Below, piece by piece: positions 11,123 to 23,648 of a stretch of 64,000 nt of DNA. The DNA comes from Lolium rigidum. Its lineage: Eukaryota; Streptophyta; Magnoliopsida; Poales; Poaceae. Position numbers and translations under genes: made by a program. The notes beneath the pieces were generated by a model. That model was not told where the DNA came from. It saw only the letters and a list, made by a program, of their open reading frames with translations, and made no database searches. The stretch lies in NCBI RefSeq assembly GCF_022539505.1, contig NC_061508.1, positions 34,652,256 through 34,716,255 of the forward strand, written 5' to 3'. Positions within the stretch are counted from its first letter, which is position 1, and every line of letters starts with the position of its first letter.

Positions 11123-13560
11123 AAAGCTCTCCATTGACCCTCTTAGTAAAAAGAGTGGGGTCGATTAGCCCAACATCAAACCCACGGTCTACCAACAATT
11201 CCTTAAGGTGCTCGTACCAAGCTCTAGGAGCTTGTTTGAGACCATAAAGTGCTTTATCAAGCTTGTAGACATGGTTAGGAAAGTTGAGATCTTCGAACCC
11301 CGGGGGTTGCTTAACATAAACCTCTTCATGCAAAGGACCATTAAGAAAAGCACTTTTCACATCCATTTGTTGTAACTTAAAGTTATGATGCGATGCGTAA
11401 GCAAGAAGGATACGGATGGACTCAAGGCGAGCCACGGGAGCATAGGTTTCTCCAAAGTCAATTCCCTCAACTTGAGAGAACCCTTGAGCCACCAATCTTG
11501 CCTTGTTCCTCACAACATTTCCAAACTCATCTTGCTTGTTCTTGAAAATCCATTTAGTGCCTATAACATTGCGGCACTCCTTTGGCTTCTTTACTAAAGT
11601 CCACACTTTGTTGCGCTTGAAGTTGTTGAGTTCTTCATGCATAGCTTCCAACCAATCCGAATCTTCAAGGGCTTCAAATACTTTCTTGGGTTCCACTAAG
11701 GAGATATAAGCATGATGATTGCTAAAGTTAGCCAATTGCCTTCTTGTGGAAACCTTTGCCCTTACGTCACCAAGAACCTTGTCATGTGTGTGTTCAAGAC
11801 GCTCAAGTTGCCTTTCTCTTCTTGCTAGACGACGGGCCTCGATCTCCTCCTTGGTCCTTCTTGGTCTTGGAGGTGTCACTTGATCAACTTGATCATTTGG
11901 GTCCCCGTCTTGACCTTCAACTTGAGCTTCCTCAATTACTTGGGGTTGCTCATCCTCATGTGCTTGATCTTGGACAATATTTGGTGAAGCGCAAATATCA
12001 AATGGATACTCATCGGAGCCATCATGAATTCTTGGTTGATCTTGTCCTTGATCTTGTTCATGAGGGAGAGGGTTTTCTTCTTGTTCTTGGGTTGGTGCAT
12101 CATTAGCTTCAAGAGATGGGGTTTGTTGATGTTGAGAGGATGAGGGCTCCACCGTGGTAGAGCATAGTTCTTCCCGAGACGCCACACCGTGTCCCTCAAT
12201 GGGGCGGAAAAATCCCACACCCATTCTTACTATGGCATCTTGAGGTATTTCATCACCTGCACATACATCAACTTGCCCCACTTGGGAGCCATCATTTTCT
12301 TCGAACCTCACACTACAAGATTCAATGATAATCCCGGAGGCTATATCAAAGACTCTATAAGTGTGAGATTCGGCACCGTAACCAACAAATATACCCTCCA
12401 AAGCTTTAGGAGCAAACTTAGATAAACGAACTCCTTTGATTTTGTAGAAACACTTACACCCGAACACCTTGAAGTATGAGATATTAGGCTTGTTCCCGGT
12501 GAGTATTTCATATGGAGTCTTGTTCAAGCCCTTGCGGAGATAGAGCCGGTTAGAGGAGTGGCAAGCGGTGGAGATGGCTTCCGCCCAAAAGTTATAGCGG
12601 GATTTATACTCCGCCATCATAGATCTTGCCATATCCATAAGAGTCCGGTTCTTCCTCTCCGCAACACCATTTTGTTGAGGGGTGTAAGCAGCGGAATATT
12701 GATGTCGAATCCCCTCATCACTAAGAAAATCATTGAGTGTATAGTTCTTGAACTCGGAGCCGTTGTCACTTCTTATCGCCATAATGAGGAGGTTGTGTTG
12801 GCGTTGCACCTCGGTAGCAAAGTCAATGAATATTTGTTGAGTCTCATCTTTCGTCTTGAGAAAGTAGACCCAAGTGTATCTTGAGTAATCATCAACAATC
12901 ACCAAGCAATGTTTCTTCGCACCAAGACTTGCATGAGTAACGGGACCAAAGAGATCCACATGAAGGAGCTCCAAGATCCTCTTGGAAGAGATGATAGTCT
13001 TGTTTGGATGCGGAGAGTCATGCATTTTGCCTTCAACACAAGCCCTACAAACACGATCTTTGGCAAAAGACACATATTCCATTAGTCCCACAATATGGTT
13101 ACCCTTGTGAAGACTTTGCAAAGTTCTCATGTTGACATGGGCTAGGCGGCGATGCCACAACCAACCCACGTCCGCCTTTCCGAATAGGCACATCGCACTT
13201 GTCGTGGTGGTCCCCGAAAAGTCCACCACATACAAGTTGTGTTCGCGATACCCAACGAAAGCGACTTTTAGAGTCTTGCTCCACAAGAGGACCACAATAT
13301 CATTATCAATAAAGACGGCGAAACCCATCTTGCCAAGGGCGGAAACGGAGAGCAAATGTAACCAAGGGTTTTGACAAGCATGACATCCACAAGAGTAATG
13401 TTGTGTGCAACCACAACCTTGCCAAAACCCAATACCTCGGATGTAGAATTATCGCCAAAGGAGACGGTGATATCATTTATGTTAGGCCTCAACTCCTTGA
13501 CGAGGTTCTTGCCGCCGGTCATATGACTTGTACATCCACTATCAAGTACCCATTTTGAAC
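11123..13560 (-). pseudogene. Copia protease-integrase-RT polyprotein, truncated
   Basis: Reading the minus strand: the protease active site DSGCTSHMTG (about 13515-13545), then after a one-base frameshift near 13356 the GAG-pre-integrase segment (WHRRLAHVN), then the integrase core with its DDE residues in [15 protein letters not shown] and NGVAERKNR, then an acidic linker, then reverse transcriptase from WLEAMHEEL to [15 protein letters not shown]. The frame ends at GELL because the Gypsy LTR was inserted just before the conserved YVDD catalytic region. Cannot be functional as it stands. Confidence 0.93.
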
Positions 13561-15185
13561 CTCCGCGGCATAGTCCTACATGAGATCAATTCTTGGATTT
13601 AGGTACCCATTTCGCAATGGGTCCTCTTTTGTTAGCAACAAGGGTCTTTGGGACCCAAATAGACCAAGCAACATAACCATCATATGGGCCAACCTATTTA
13701 GCATAAACATCACCATAATAATCTTTAAATAAAACATAGTGAGGGTTAGCAATTCCCGCATCATCATCATTCATGGTTTTGCCCTTGGAGGCTTCACCAT
13801 TAGTGACGTCTTTCTTCTTCTCTTGTGCGGGCTTGGCCTTTTGCTTGTTTGCCTTCTTTGCCTTGGCATTATAACCAAGGCCCTCCTTCCCATTGTTTGA
13901 TCTTTGCTTACTCAAAAGATCATCCAAAGAAAGTTTACTTTGGGGAGAGGAGGCCTTAGCAAGTTCATCTTTCAACCTAGCATTTTCCTAAACAATATTT
14001 GCATGATCACATAGAGGAGTAGAGGAACTAGGCACATCATATGAAGCAAGCCTAATTTGAAGTTGCTCATAGGATTTGGATAGGAGAGTGAATTCACTCT
14101 TCAAAGCTTTGTGAGCTTTGTCTAGTTCATCTAGATTCTTCACAAGTTTCTCATGATCAACCTCAAATTGGGCCTTTTCCTTTTTAAGCACTTTAGACTT
14201 AGCCCTAGCAAGATCTCTAGCTTTTGTGAGCTTGTTAATTTTATTTTGAGGCTCTTCAAGAGTTTCTAGCCTCTCCTCAAGAGAAGCTATAGTTTCTTGA
14301 CTTTCCTCAAGAGCATTTTTAAGAGCATGGATTTCAAGAGAGTCTTCTCTCTCTATTTGACCCTTTTTCTCAAACATATCACTTTGTTGAGCTATACGAA
14401 CCATGAGGTTTGAAACATGCTTTTTAGTGTTACCTTGTAGGTTGAGAATGAAATCATCAAAATCTAGCATTTCTTGTTTCACTTTTAGACTAGCATCATC
14501 AATCCCTAGATCACTAGATATGTTAGGCATAGAGGGACTAGGAGATGATACCTCGGAGGATTGAGCCATGAGGCAACTTTCTTCCTCCACATGAATGACC
14601 TCATTGGGGGATTCACTTGGTGATGAAGAGTTAGTGGAGAGGGAGGCAAGAGCGACCAATCCATTAGAGGTTGCATCTTCCTCATCATCAACATCATCAT
14701 CTCCGGAGGTATACTCTTCTTGAGTTGATAGCACAATAGGTGTGTCCAAGGAGGACCTTGCCATGAAGCAATGTGCATTCTTGATATGAGGGTTCTCATT
14801 GGGAGATTCAAAGAGAGATGAAGAGGGTATGTTGGTGGTGACGATGGCGGCCAATTCCTTTGAGCTTTCTTCATCTTCATCACCACTAGAACTTTCAACT
14901 TCATCGGATGAATATTCTTCCCTTGTTACTAGCACAACTCTTGAGGGCCTCTTGCCCTTCTTGGTCTTGTTGTTGTAGAACTTCTTGTTGGGGGCTTTTG
15001 AGTATTTGCCCTTTGTGTCTTTGCTCTTGTCCTTGGGAATGAGCCTCCCATTATGAAGCTCTCTATTCTCATAGGGGCATTCGGCAATGAAGTGGCGCTT
15101 GTCATCACAATTGTAGCAAGATCCTGTCTTTGGACCAAAGCTAGTGAACCCACTTTTGTTGTTCCTCTTGATGTTGTCTTCCTTG
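13561..15185 (-). pseudogene. Copia gag, C-terminal part with zinc knuckle
   Basis: From 15185 downwards the minus strand reads a CCHC zinc knuckle, CYNCDDKRHFIAEC (about 15075-15116), a lysine-rich stretch, then a long acidic and coiled-coil region (13988-14935), then a basic KKANKQKAKPAQEKKK segment. In-frame TAG stops lie at 13988-13990 and 13694-13696. It is the direct continuation of the gag piece at 22453-23599 once the inserted element is taken out. Confidence 0.87.
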
Positions 15186-16351
15186 TGTTATCACCAGATT
15201 TTGGCCAAATCAGGAGACAGGCCGTAAGAGAGATGGGCTTGAGGGATATACGCGTGAAGGATCGCTGAAGCGGCCTTGCACGAGAGTTTGGGCTAAATTG
15301 CCCGTGTATCTGTATCATAGTAGATCGCATCTTAGTTTAGAAGTTAGAGTTTAACCCGTGCACGGTTCGGTGCACGCCTGAATTAGAAAGTCCCCTGGAC
15401 TATAAATATGTATCTAGGGTTTATGAAATAAACAACAATCATCGTTCACAACAAACACAAACCAGGCGCATCGCCACCCCTTCTTCGAGGGTTTCCTTCC
15501 GGGTAAGCATCATGCTGCCTAGATCGCATCTTGCGATCTAGGCAGTACACGTTTATTCGTCTACCTTGTGTTACTCGTGCTGAAGCGTTGTTGATGGCGA
15601 GTAGCACTACTTATCTTAGGTGTTTTGGGGCTTGCATTGATGCTTTTCTTATGCATATCTGCTTAGCAATGCCGTCCCTTGACACCTAGCTGCCCTTACG
15701 CCTCTCTCGGGCGTAAGGGCAGCATCTTGCTTGTTCGATACTTAGTAGATCCGATCTGTTATAGTTGCTCCTTGTTCTCGCAAGGATTAGTTTAATATCC
15801 GCATGATTAGGCCTTATGTCGGGGTTGGAGGATCCGGTAGTGCGCTAGGTGTTGTTTACCGTTCCTAGAAGGGATGTTCCGGGAATTAACGTAATGTTGG
15901 TTTTTAGGCCTCTTCTAGGGATAGTTTTCATCATCTTTCGTATCTGCTAGGCCCAACTACGCGTAGGACGTTCCGGTTATGCGGTGAAAACCCTAAACTA
16001 TCGTAGATTGGTTTAGCTTTGTGTTGATCAAGCAGGATCCCCATGTCATTGCAAATCCAACATGAACCATGGGGCGATCGGCTCTTTGAGCCGATCCACA
16101 GGCAACCCGAGAGCCGATAGGGCTCGTATTTAATGTTTACGTGTCTACCATGCGAGGAACAATCGAAGCAATCTAACACCTTCCCGATCGGGTCTAGCTA
16201 GGTCGGGTGGCACGCCCTTGCAACCGCCGGGACGTGTGCGGGAAACTTGCGGGACGACGCGAGGTGCCGGGGTCCACTAAGCGGCCTTGGGAGCCTCCCG
16301 GCTCTTCGTGTTGCTTAACCACTGCTCGCCGGTGAGTTTTAGCGAGCAACA
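15186..16351 (+). repeat. 5' LTR of the gag-only element
   Basis: Begins TGTTATCACCAG, ends AGCAACA. A probable TATA box (ACTATAAATATG) lies at about 15400-15411. It differs from the 3' LTR at scattered transitions and at many single-base indels, several of which swap CTG for CTCG or CAG for CGAG (see findings). Confidence 0.93.
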
Positions 16352-16411
16352 CATTCGCGCACGCCGGTGGGACAATCTTCGACGACATCCACGTCAACAC
16401 TCGCGTCCGAG

Positions 16412-19035
16412 ATGGCGGACGAACCGATCAAGTACGAAGATCTCCCTGCGGAGCACAAGAAGAAATACGATGAGCTAAAGGCCATCTGTGAAGCCGAACT
16501 CATCGGCTCCTTTGAGAAGACCCGGTCGCACGGCATCAGGTTTAAAGGATTCACTCCCCAAGGCGTTCTTGATGGTTTGGATCTGTCTCTCCCTACGGAG
16601 GAACGTACCGCAGCCCTCGCGGCGGAGAAATCAACTACGTTGTGGCTCATTCGCTGCATCGGCATTCCGAGTGCCCGGTGAATACTTTGGAGCGTGTCGC
16701 GCTTCATGTGGTCCAAGAAATCATGAAGCATCGATACTCCCCCTCGGGACCTGTGCTAGGGACTCACCGTGGAGAGATGCAACTCCACACCAGGCCACCA
16801 TTGCCGTACGCGATGGCAGCTCCACAACAACAAGGTTCACCGGCATACGTTGTCTACAAGGTTGGAGGTGATCCTGGCGACTATCAATTCCTATATGAGC
16901 CGCCCAAGGAGATCCCACATGGATACGTGTGCACATACGTGCCGGACTGCAACAACTGGACGCAAGCGATCCATACTCCAACAGGAGGGATTGCCGGAGC
17001 AGGAGCAATTGTTACGGCAGGAGGGATGGCTGCAGCAGCAGGGGGTGTGGGAGCAGACGCTGAGAAACAAGCGTGGCTAGCTAAATACGCCACTGCACCA
17101 AGTCCTGAAAGCTCAACTGCTACAGCTTCCACCGTGGATCAGATCAGTGCAGTCTTGAGAGACCAGTTCGGCATCCTGCCGAAGAAGAAAATAATCGGCT
17201 ACTCCAAGCCGTATCCCAACGAGTTTGACCTGATCCCGCTGCCACCTAAGTATCGGCTCCCTGACTTCACAAAATTCAGTGGATCAGAAGGATCTAGCTC
17301 CATCGAGCACGTGAGCCGATACTTGGCCCAGCTAGGCATGGTTTCAGCATCGGATCAGCTGCGGGTGAGGTTTTTCGCGCAATCTCTCACCGGTCCAGCT
17401 TTTGGGTGGTACACCTCGTTGCAGCCAAATTCAGTTCGATCATGGAAGCAACTGGAGGAGCAGTTTCACACACAATATCATTCAGAAGCTACTGAAGCTG
17501 GCATTGCCGATCTGACCCAGGTTCGGCAAAGGCGAGGAGAGACAGTGTCTGAATACATTCAACGTTTCAGAACTGTCAAGAACCGATGTTATTCGGTTCA
17601 TTTGTCTGAGAAAGAAGAAGTCGAGCTGGCCGTGGCAGGGCCTCGCAGCGCCACTCAAGGATCCGACGTTCCAAGTGGAGTACAATTCGTTGGCGCACAT
17701 GGTCCGGAGACTAACGTTGTATGAACGAGCGCCACCCGTAACTCGTACCAAGACAAGTACAAGCGCACGATAGGCCTGGTCGATGCTGAGGCGGATGAGG
17801 ATCCTTCCAAAGATCAGGAAGTCGCGGTGGCTGAATGGGCTCGGCCGGCAGTACCTGTGTCCTGCAAATGGGTGAATCAACCAGGGCCGCCAAAAGGGTT
17901 TGACTTTGACTTGAGCAAAGCTGAGCAGATTTTTTATTTGCTGCTGAAGGAGAAACAGTTGAAGTTACCCGAAGGCCACAAAATCCCCACGTCACGAGAG
18001 ATGAACGGTAGGCCATACCGCAAATGGCATCACACGTTCACTCACGCCACCAACGACTGCAAAGTATTGCGCGCACAGATTCAAATGGCGATAGAATCAG
18101 GCCGATTAACTTTCGGACAATTTGCTATGAAGGTTGACACACGTCCGTTCCCTGGCGTCAACATGGTGGATCTTAGCCACTCCATAGGGCGCAAGCCAGA
18201 GTTTTCCTTTGATGTCAACATGGCAGGGCTTGTGAATCGCCATAGCAAAGAAAAAGCAGAAAGCATCCACTCCCATGGCAAGGATAAAGAGGAGGCCGAT
18301 CCACGCGACCGGCCCCATGATGATGATAGACGGTACCTAACCGAGGAGGAGGTGAGAAGCGTGCGGTATCAACGTCCACTCTCCGCGCATCTCCTTAACA
18401 AGTATGAACGGCAGTATGACCGACGTCGGCGCTACGACGTAGATGATGAGAGACATCGTCGGTCTGATGAAGAGGTCAGGAGGTATCGTCGGCATGACAA
18501 AAACAACAACGGGTACGAGCTTCACGCTAGAGGGAGGTCAAGGGAGCGAGATGATATGGATAGGCATTGGGACTGTCCTTTCTTTAAACATTGCTGGGAC
18601 TCAGGAATGAGCCGATTGCCAACAATCGAGAACTGCCCAGAATGCAGACAGCGAAGGAAAGGGACAAACAAGGTTTCAGTGTTCGAGCGTCTAGGACCTC
18701 TCCCACCTCAGAACAAACGAGTTGAGTCATCTCAAGAAGAAGACTTTGAGGAGGCGGATGGTGAAGAAGATAGGTATCACCGGCCAAGGTGGTGCCCTGA
18801 TGGACTCAGCCATTCTCAGAAGCGTAGGGTGCAGCGGCTACGAAACCTGGAGGAAGCCGAGGCACAGTACCTGTACACGTTGAGGAAAGCACGGCCCGAT
18901 CTGGCCGTGAAAATTCAGCAAACATTGGAGACGGTGGCGCGCCCGCCGAAGAAAGTGTGGCGCCCTAAACAGACAAAAGCCGATGCAGAGGCATCGGCTG
19001 ATACAAACATAGTGTCCATGATCTTAACAGAGTAG
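16412..19035 (+). pseudogene. Gypsy-type gag polyprotein (frameshifted)
   Basis: The start is the ATG at 16412 (MADEPIKYEDLPAEHKKKY). After a frameshift near 16616-16630 the frame continues in 16642-17724, which contains the retrotransposon gag core (FAQSLTGPAFGWYTSLQ to EYIQRFRTVKNR). A second shift near 17640 leads to 17827-19035, with a GRPYRKWHHTFTHATNDC segment, an Arg/Asp-rich stretch and a cysteine pair region (WDCPFFKHCW, CPEC). Gag would package element RNA into particles. No pol follows the stop at 19035. Confidence 0.85.
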
Positions 19036-20575
19036 CAAGGTCCAAGACAATGGACGTACGTGGCGAGGCCGATCCCAGCGATCGGCCCCAAAAAATGGAA
19101 AGAAAGAATCTCATCTCAAGCATGCCACGTAGCTACAGTAAGAAATCAAGACATGGTAAAGCTTCACTAAGCATTGCACATGAAGAAGGAGGCCGTTTCT
19201 AGCAATCGGCCAAAATTATCCTCACCATACATTTTGCCTGGGTTCAGCATTGATCTAACAGGGAATACCTGAAGAGCCGATACCCTCAATTACTTGAAAG
19301 AATCGGCTCGGGGGGCACCTAGGTGGATAAAACACGAGGATATGAAGTTGAAGTAGCTTTCAAATGCCCAGCAGCCCAAGATATTCTTTGATGATGGGTA
19401 TTGAAGTATGGGGGCCGATACATAAATCGGCCGTAAAAAATTCAAAAAAAATTTAAGCACAGCCGATGCGCAGACATCGACTTAAGGATAGAAAGCCGAT
19501 GCATGGCCATCGACTCAAGAGGTGCAGCTGTTATAAGCAGAGGCTCAATGAAGCAGTTGGCGAGTTACAAGGAGAGGCTCTACTGGATGGATTCCTTCTC
19601 AAGGCCTCCAACTCCTTTTGCAAATCTGCGAGTTCAGCAGTGCCAGTATAAGCGTGCAGATCAGGATTAAGGGTGAGTCCAGCAAAGGGAGCATCCCTAT
19701 CTTAGGAGCATGAGAACAGCCGATGACGAAGCCATCGGCTGTGACGTTTTTGCTCGGGGGAACCAAGGTGGCGACTTGGTCGATGTCACTTTCAGAGGTT
19801 GTTACGTCCAGAGTTTGGAGGGCATCAGAAATTCAAAACATCCTCACCGGAAGTTGCATCAACCTGCCAAAGCTGATGAGCCGATCTGATCAGCAAGACG
19901 CGAGAATTGGACTGGAGTAGCTCGGAGGGGCAGCTCACCCTGAAGGTTCTCTGCTCTGGGGAGCCGATTTTGTTGAAATCGGCTGGCTCTGCGTTATAAC
20001 TTTGGAGCCGATGATGGCACATTGGGGCTGTCTCACTACTTTTCTCGCCTGGACTGAGGCTCGGGGGGCAACTAACTCGGTAGATACTCTGTTCTTAAGA
20101 AGCCGATTGAGATTTCATTGGCTGGCCCTGCATCATAAGCTTCTGCAGAAGTGGTGGGATGTTGCAAAAGAAGACCACCAGAGCTGCTGGAAGGAATCTG
20201 AGAGGAGAGCCATCATCATCTACCGGGTCTGGGTTGTCCTGTTGCTGCAAATCACGGCTGGGTCGAGATGTGTCGCGATGACTGAAGAGTACGCAGCCTT
20301 GATAAGTAATAACGTTAAGGATCTTACAAGATTCAGGCTTTGGTCACTTGAAATAATCAAGGAGTATAAAGTATCGTGATCAGTTAAGGACCGATACGCT
20401 GCTACCGGCTCTTTGCGTGGAGACTTACTTTGGCAATCGGCGAGACTGGTAAAGGGACAGAATCGGCTGGGAAATGTCTTCTTCATTAATAAGAGAGGAT
20501 TTTTACAATGAAGAGCCGATTGCTCAAGGAAGAGCAAAAGAAGAGCCGATTGCTCAGAGACTACTAATCCTATAT
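19036..20575 (+). other. Internal non-coding region with many AGCCGAT motifs
   Basis: More than fifteen AGCCGAT or ATCGGCT words, often as facing pairs (for example around 19389-19435 and 19960-19985). They recur in the LTRs (around 16078-16120 and 22183-22225). No long ORF here looks like a retrotransposon protein. Confidence 0.6.
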
Positions 20576-20577
20576 TG

Positions 20578-20960
20578 CTAATCCTCGCTAGCATCATCGT
20601 CGGCATCGGAGCTGCCGTCGGCGCTACCTCTGGAGACTTCCTCGTCGCTGCTGCCCCAGCCTTCGGCCGGAGCTTCTTCTTCCTCGTCATCATCATCATC
20701 CTCGCTGTCCTCCCAAGCGCGGAAGCGCTTCGCCGGCGGATACCCGGCGGAAGAGGAGGAATCATCCTCCTCCTCTTCTTCTTCTTCTTCGTCATCATCA
20801 TCGTCCTCGCTGTCCGCCCACATGCGGGAGCGCTTCGTCGGCGGGTACCTGCGGGGGAGGAGGCCTCTTTCTTCTCTACTTCTTCTTCTTTCTCCTCCTT
20901 GTCGGAGGGGATGGGGTTCGCCCCGGAGTGGAGGTCGTCCTCACTTTTGTTCTTCAGCGA
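20578..20960 (-). CDS. Antisense acidic ORF in the gag-only element
   Basis: The minus strand encodes an Asp/Glu/Ser-rich polypeptide with an internal duplication: YPPTKRSRMWADSEDDDDD and YPPAKRFRAWEDSEDDDDD, each followed by a run of Glu. The ATG-initiated frame is 20578-20823, but the frame is open further upstream, so the true start or a splice site may lie beyond 20823. It sits between the end of gag and the 3' LTR, antisense to the element. Antisense ORFs in this position are known in Tat-lineage Gypsy elements such as Grande and RIRE2; membership of that lineage is my inference. Confidence 0.45.
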
Positions 20961-21280
20961 AGATTGGAGGGAGAGGCCTGAGGAGGTGGAAGAAGAGGAA
21001 GACATTGCTACAGGGGAAGAGGGTTTTTTGGGTGCTGGTGGACAGAACAGAGCAGGGGGATGAAGCGGCGAACCATTCGGCGCAGATAAATAAAGGGATT
21101 GTAGTGGAGATTTAATGCCATAACGGTTCTCGAGGACATGGTGCCGAAACTGTCAAATCGTGCAGAGAGGTTGGGAAGACAAGTCGTCATGATGAAAAAT
21201 ACTGCGACGGTTCTGCTCTGCCACGACATGACCCCTCGAAGGAAAAACAGTGTGGTTTTGAAATTATCATTACCAAAACC

Positions 21281-21291
21281 AGGGGGGCATG
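21281..21291 (+). other. Polypurine tract of the gag-only element
   Basis: AGGGGGGCATG directly before the 3' LTR, the position of the plus-strand primer in LTR retrotransposons. Confidence 0.8.
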
Positions 21292-22452
21292 TGTTATCAC
21301 CAGATTTTGGCCAAATCAGGAGACAGGCCGTAAGAGAGATGGGCTTGAGGGATATACGCGTGAAGGATCTCTGAAGCGGCCTTGCACGAGAGTTTGGGCT
21401 AAATTGCCCGTGTATCCGTATTATAGTAGATCGCATCTTAGTTTAGAAGTTAGAGTTTAACCCGTGCACCGGCTCTGTGCACGCTCGAATTAGAAAGTCC
21501 CCCGGACTATAAATATGTATCTAGGGTTTATGAAATAAACAACAATCATCGTTCACAACAAACACAAACCATGCGCATCGCCACCCCTTCTTCGAGGGTT
21601 TCCTTCCGGTAAGATCATGCCGCCTAGATCGCATCTTGCGATCTAGGCGAGACACGTTTATTCGTCTACCTTGTGTTACTCGTGTCTGACGCGTTGTTGA
21701 TGGCGAGTAGCACTACTTATCTTAGGTGTTTTGGGGCTTGCATTGATGCTTTTCTTATGCATATCTCGCTTAGCAATGCCGTCCCTTGATACCTAGCCGC
21801 CCTTACGCCTCTCGGGCGTAAGGGCAGCATCTTGCTTGTTCGATACTTAGTAGATCCGATCTCGTTATAGTTGCTCCTTGTTCTGCAAGGATTAGTTTAA
21901 TATCCGCATGATTAGGCCTTATGCTGGGGTTGGAGGATCCGGTAGTGCGCTAGGTGCTGTTTACCGTTCCTAGAAGGGATGTTCCGGGAATTAACGTAAT
22001 GTTGGTTTTTAGGCCTCTTCTAGGGATAGTTTTCATCATCTTTCGTATCTGCTAGGCCCAACTACGCGTAGGACGTTCCGGTTATGCGGTGAAAACACTA
22101 AACTGTCGTAGATTGGTTTAGCTTTGTGTTGATCAAGCAGGATCCCCATGTCATTGCAAATCCAACATGAACCATGGGGCGATCGGCTCTTTGAGCCGAT
22201 CCACGTGGCAACCCGAGAGCCGATAGGGCTCGTATTTAATGTTTACGTGTCTACCATGCAGGAACAATCGAAGCAATCTAACACCTTCCCGATCGGGTCT
22301 AGGTCAGGTGGCACGCCCTTGCAACCGCCAGGACGTGTGCAGGAAACTTGCGGGACGACGCGAGGTGCCAGGGTCCACTAAGCGGCCTTGGGAGCCTCCC
22401 GGCTCTTCGTGTTGCTTAACCACTGCTCGCCGGTGAGTTTTGGCAGGCAACA
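21292..22452 (+). repeat. 3' LTR of the gag-only element
   Basis: Begins TGTTATCACCAG and ends GGCAACA. It is followed by the target duplication CCTTG (22453-22457), after which Copia gag resumes in frame. Confidence 0.93.
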
Positions 22453-23599
22453 CCTTGGCCTTGGAGGGATCAACCCAAAAGGATTTTGCATGGAAGGCCA
22501 TGTGATCATGGTAGTGGCATTGCAAATCTTCCGGATAGGACATACTCCAAGATGCCCTATAAGATTCTTGAGGAATCACTTCTTCAACGGAGTTGACCAC
22601 CAAGGCAAGGTTGGAACCTTTTGCCATCCCAAGAGCACGATTGAGAGAATCATGAGAGGTTTCCTCAAGCACCTTGAGAGCTTGCATCTCGTGCACGACT
22701 TGTTGAGAGGTGAGAGAGGAATAGCATTCCCTTCCCACAAGAGTCTTGACATCAATGGGTACAAATGGCATCATGCATTCAATGTACTTCTCCTTGATCC
22801 AAGAGTCATTGATGTGGGTGGCACCAATAAGCCGGAAGGCATCGGCAACGGTGAGAAGTCTTCCATACATGTCTTCATGATCTTCATCCGGTAGCCTCAT
22901 GAACCCTTCGGCTTTATTCTTAAGAGCATTATACTTGTTCCTCCTTGTGCTCTCACTTCCAATGCAACTAGCGGTCAAACCATCCCAAGCTTCCTTGGCG
23001 GTGGTGTAGTTCCGGACACGATGCAATTCCTTTGTCCCCACACTAGTTTGAATCATGTGCAAGGCGGTGTTGTTGAGTTGACTATCAATCGCTTCTCTTC
23101 TAGTCAACTTGTCGGGGTTGTATGGCTTGAAGCCCTCCAAGATGATTCTCCATAGTTAATTGGAGGCACTACAAACATGAGAGCGGAACTCAAATTGCCA
23201 AGTATCGAAATTATCAATAGAAAACTTAGGTGGGTGGCCCCGAATGTTCAAATGGGGATGGGGAACCGGTATATCGGGAGATAGGAAAGGTGGAGCTACT
23301 CGATTGTAGCTTTCACCTCCACTAGTTCCCCTAGGAGATGCAATGGGAGATTTGATAGTGTTTAAGTTATCACCTTCCACGGGTTTGGTAGATGAGGGTA
23401 AGTCCGAAGCCTCTCCCTCATCTAACGCACCCGTGTCTTTTACCTCTACACTAGGAGCCTTGGGAAGGGCCGGAGCCAAAAGCTCGGCAATCATCTTTTT
23501 CATGCTTTCCATTTGGGCTTCCATGGAGGACTTCAACGAATTGAAGTCTTCCATGGAGACCGTCTTGGTGGCCTCTTCCGTGGGATCCTCGTTCGGCAT
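22453..23599 (-). pseudogene. Copia gag, N-terminal part
   Basis: Starts at the ATG at 23599 (MPNEDPTEEATKTV), 50 bases after the LTR. After the segment FDTWQFEFRSHVCSASN an in-frame TAA (23157-23159) interrupts, and the same frame continues with EGFKPYNPDKLTRREAIDS, TAKEAWDGL and further UBN2/gag-like sequence until the insertion at 22452. The remainder of gag is at 13561-15185. Confidence 0.9.
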
Positions 23600-23634
23600 A
23601 CTCTTAGGCGGTTAAGCCCGTAATAAGAGCCGAT

Positions 23635-23647
23635 GCTCTGATACCAA
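23635..23647 (-). other. Copia primer-binding site (tRNA-iMet type)
   Basis: The minus strand reads TTGGTATCAGAGC just inside the LTR end, complementary to the 3' end of initiator methionine tRNA. Confidence 0.92.
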
Positions 23648-23648
23648 T

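Larger units (their letters stand above)
15186..22452 (+). mobile_element. Non-autonomous Gypsy-type LTR retrotransposon (gag only)
   Basis: Two LTRs (15186-16351 and 21292-22452) begin TGTTATCACC and end GCAACA or GGCAACA, flanked by the 5-bp target duplication CCTTG at 15181-15185 and 22453-22457. The internal region has a Gypsy-type gag but no protease, RT, RNase H or integrase that I can recognise, so it would need enzymes from a partner element. A purine tract precedes the 3' LTR. It also holds a dense array of AGCCGAT motifs and an acidic antisense ORF. Confidence 0.93.
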
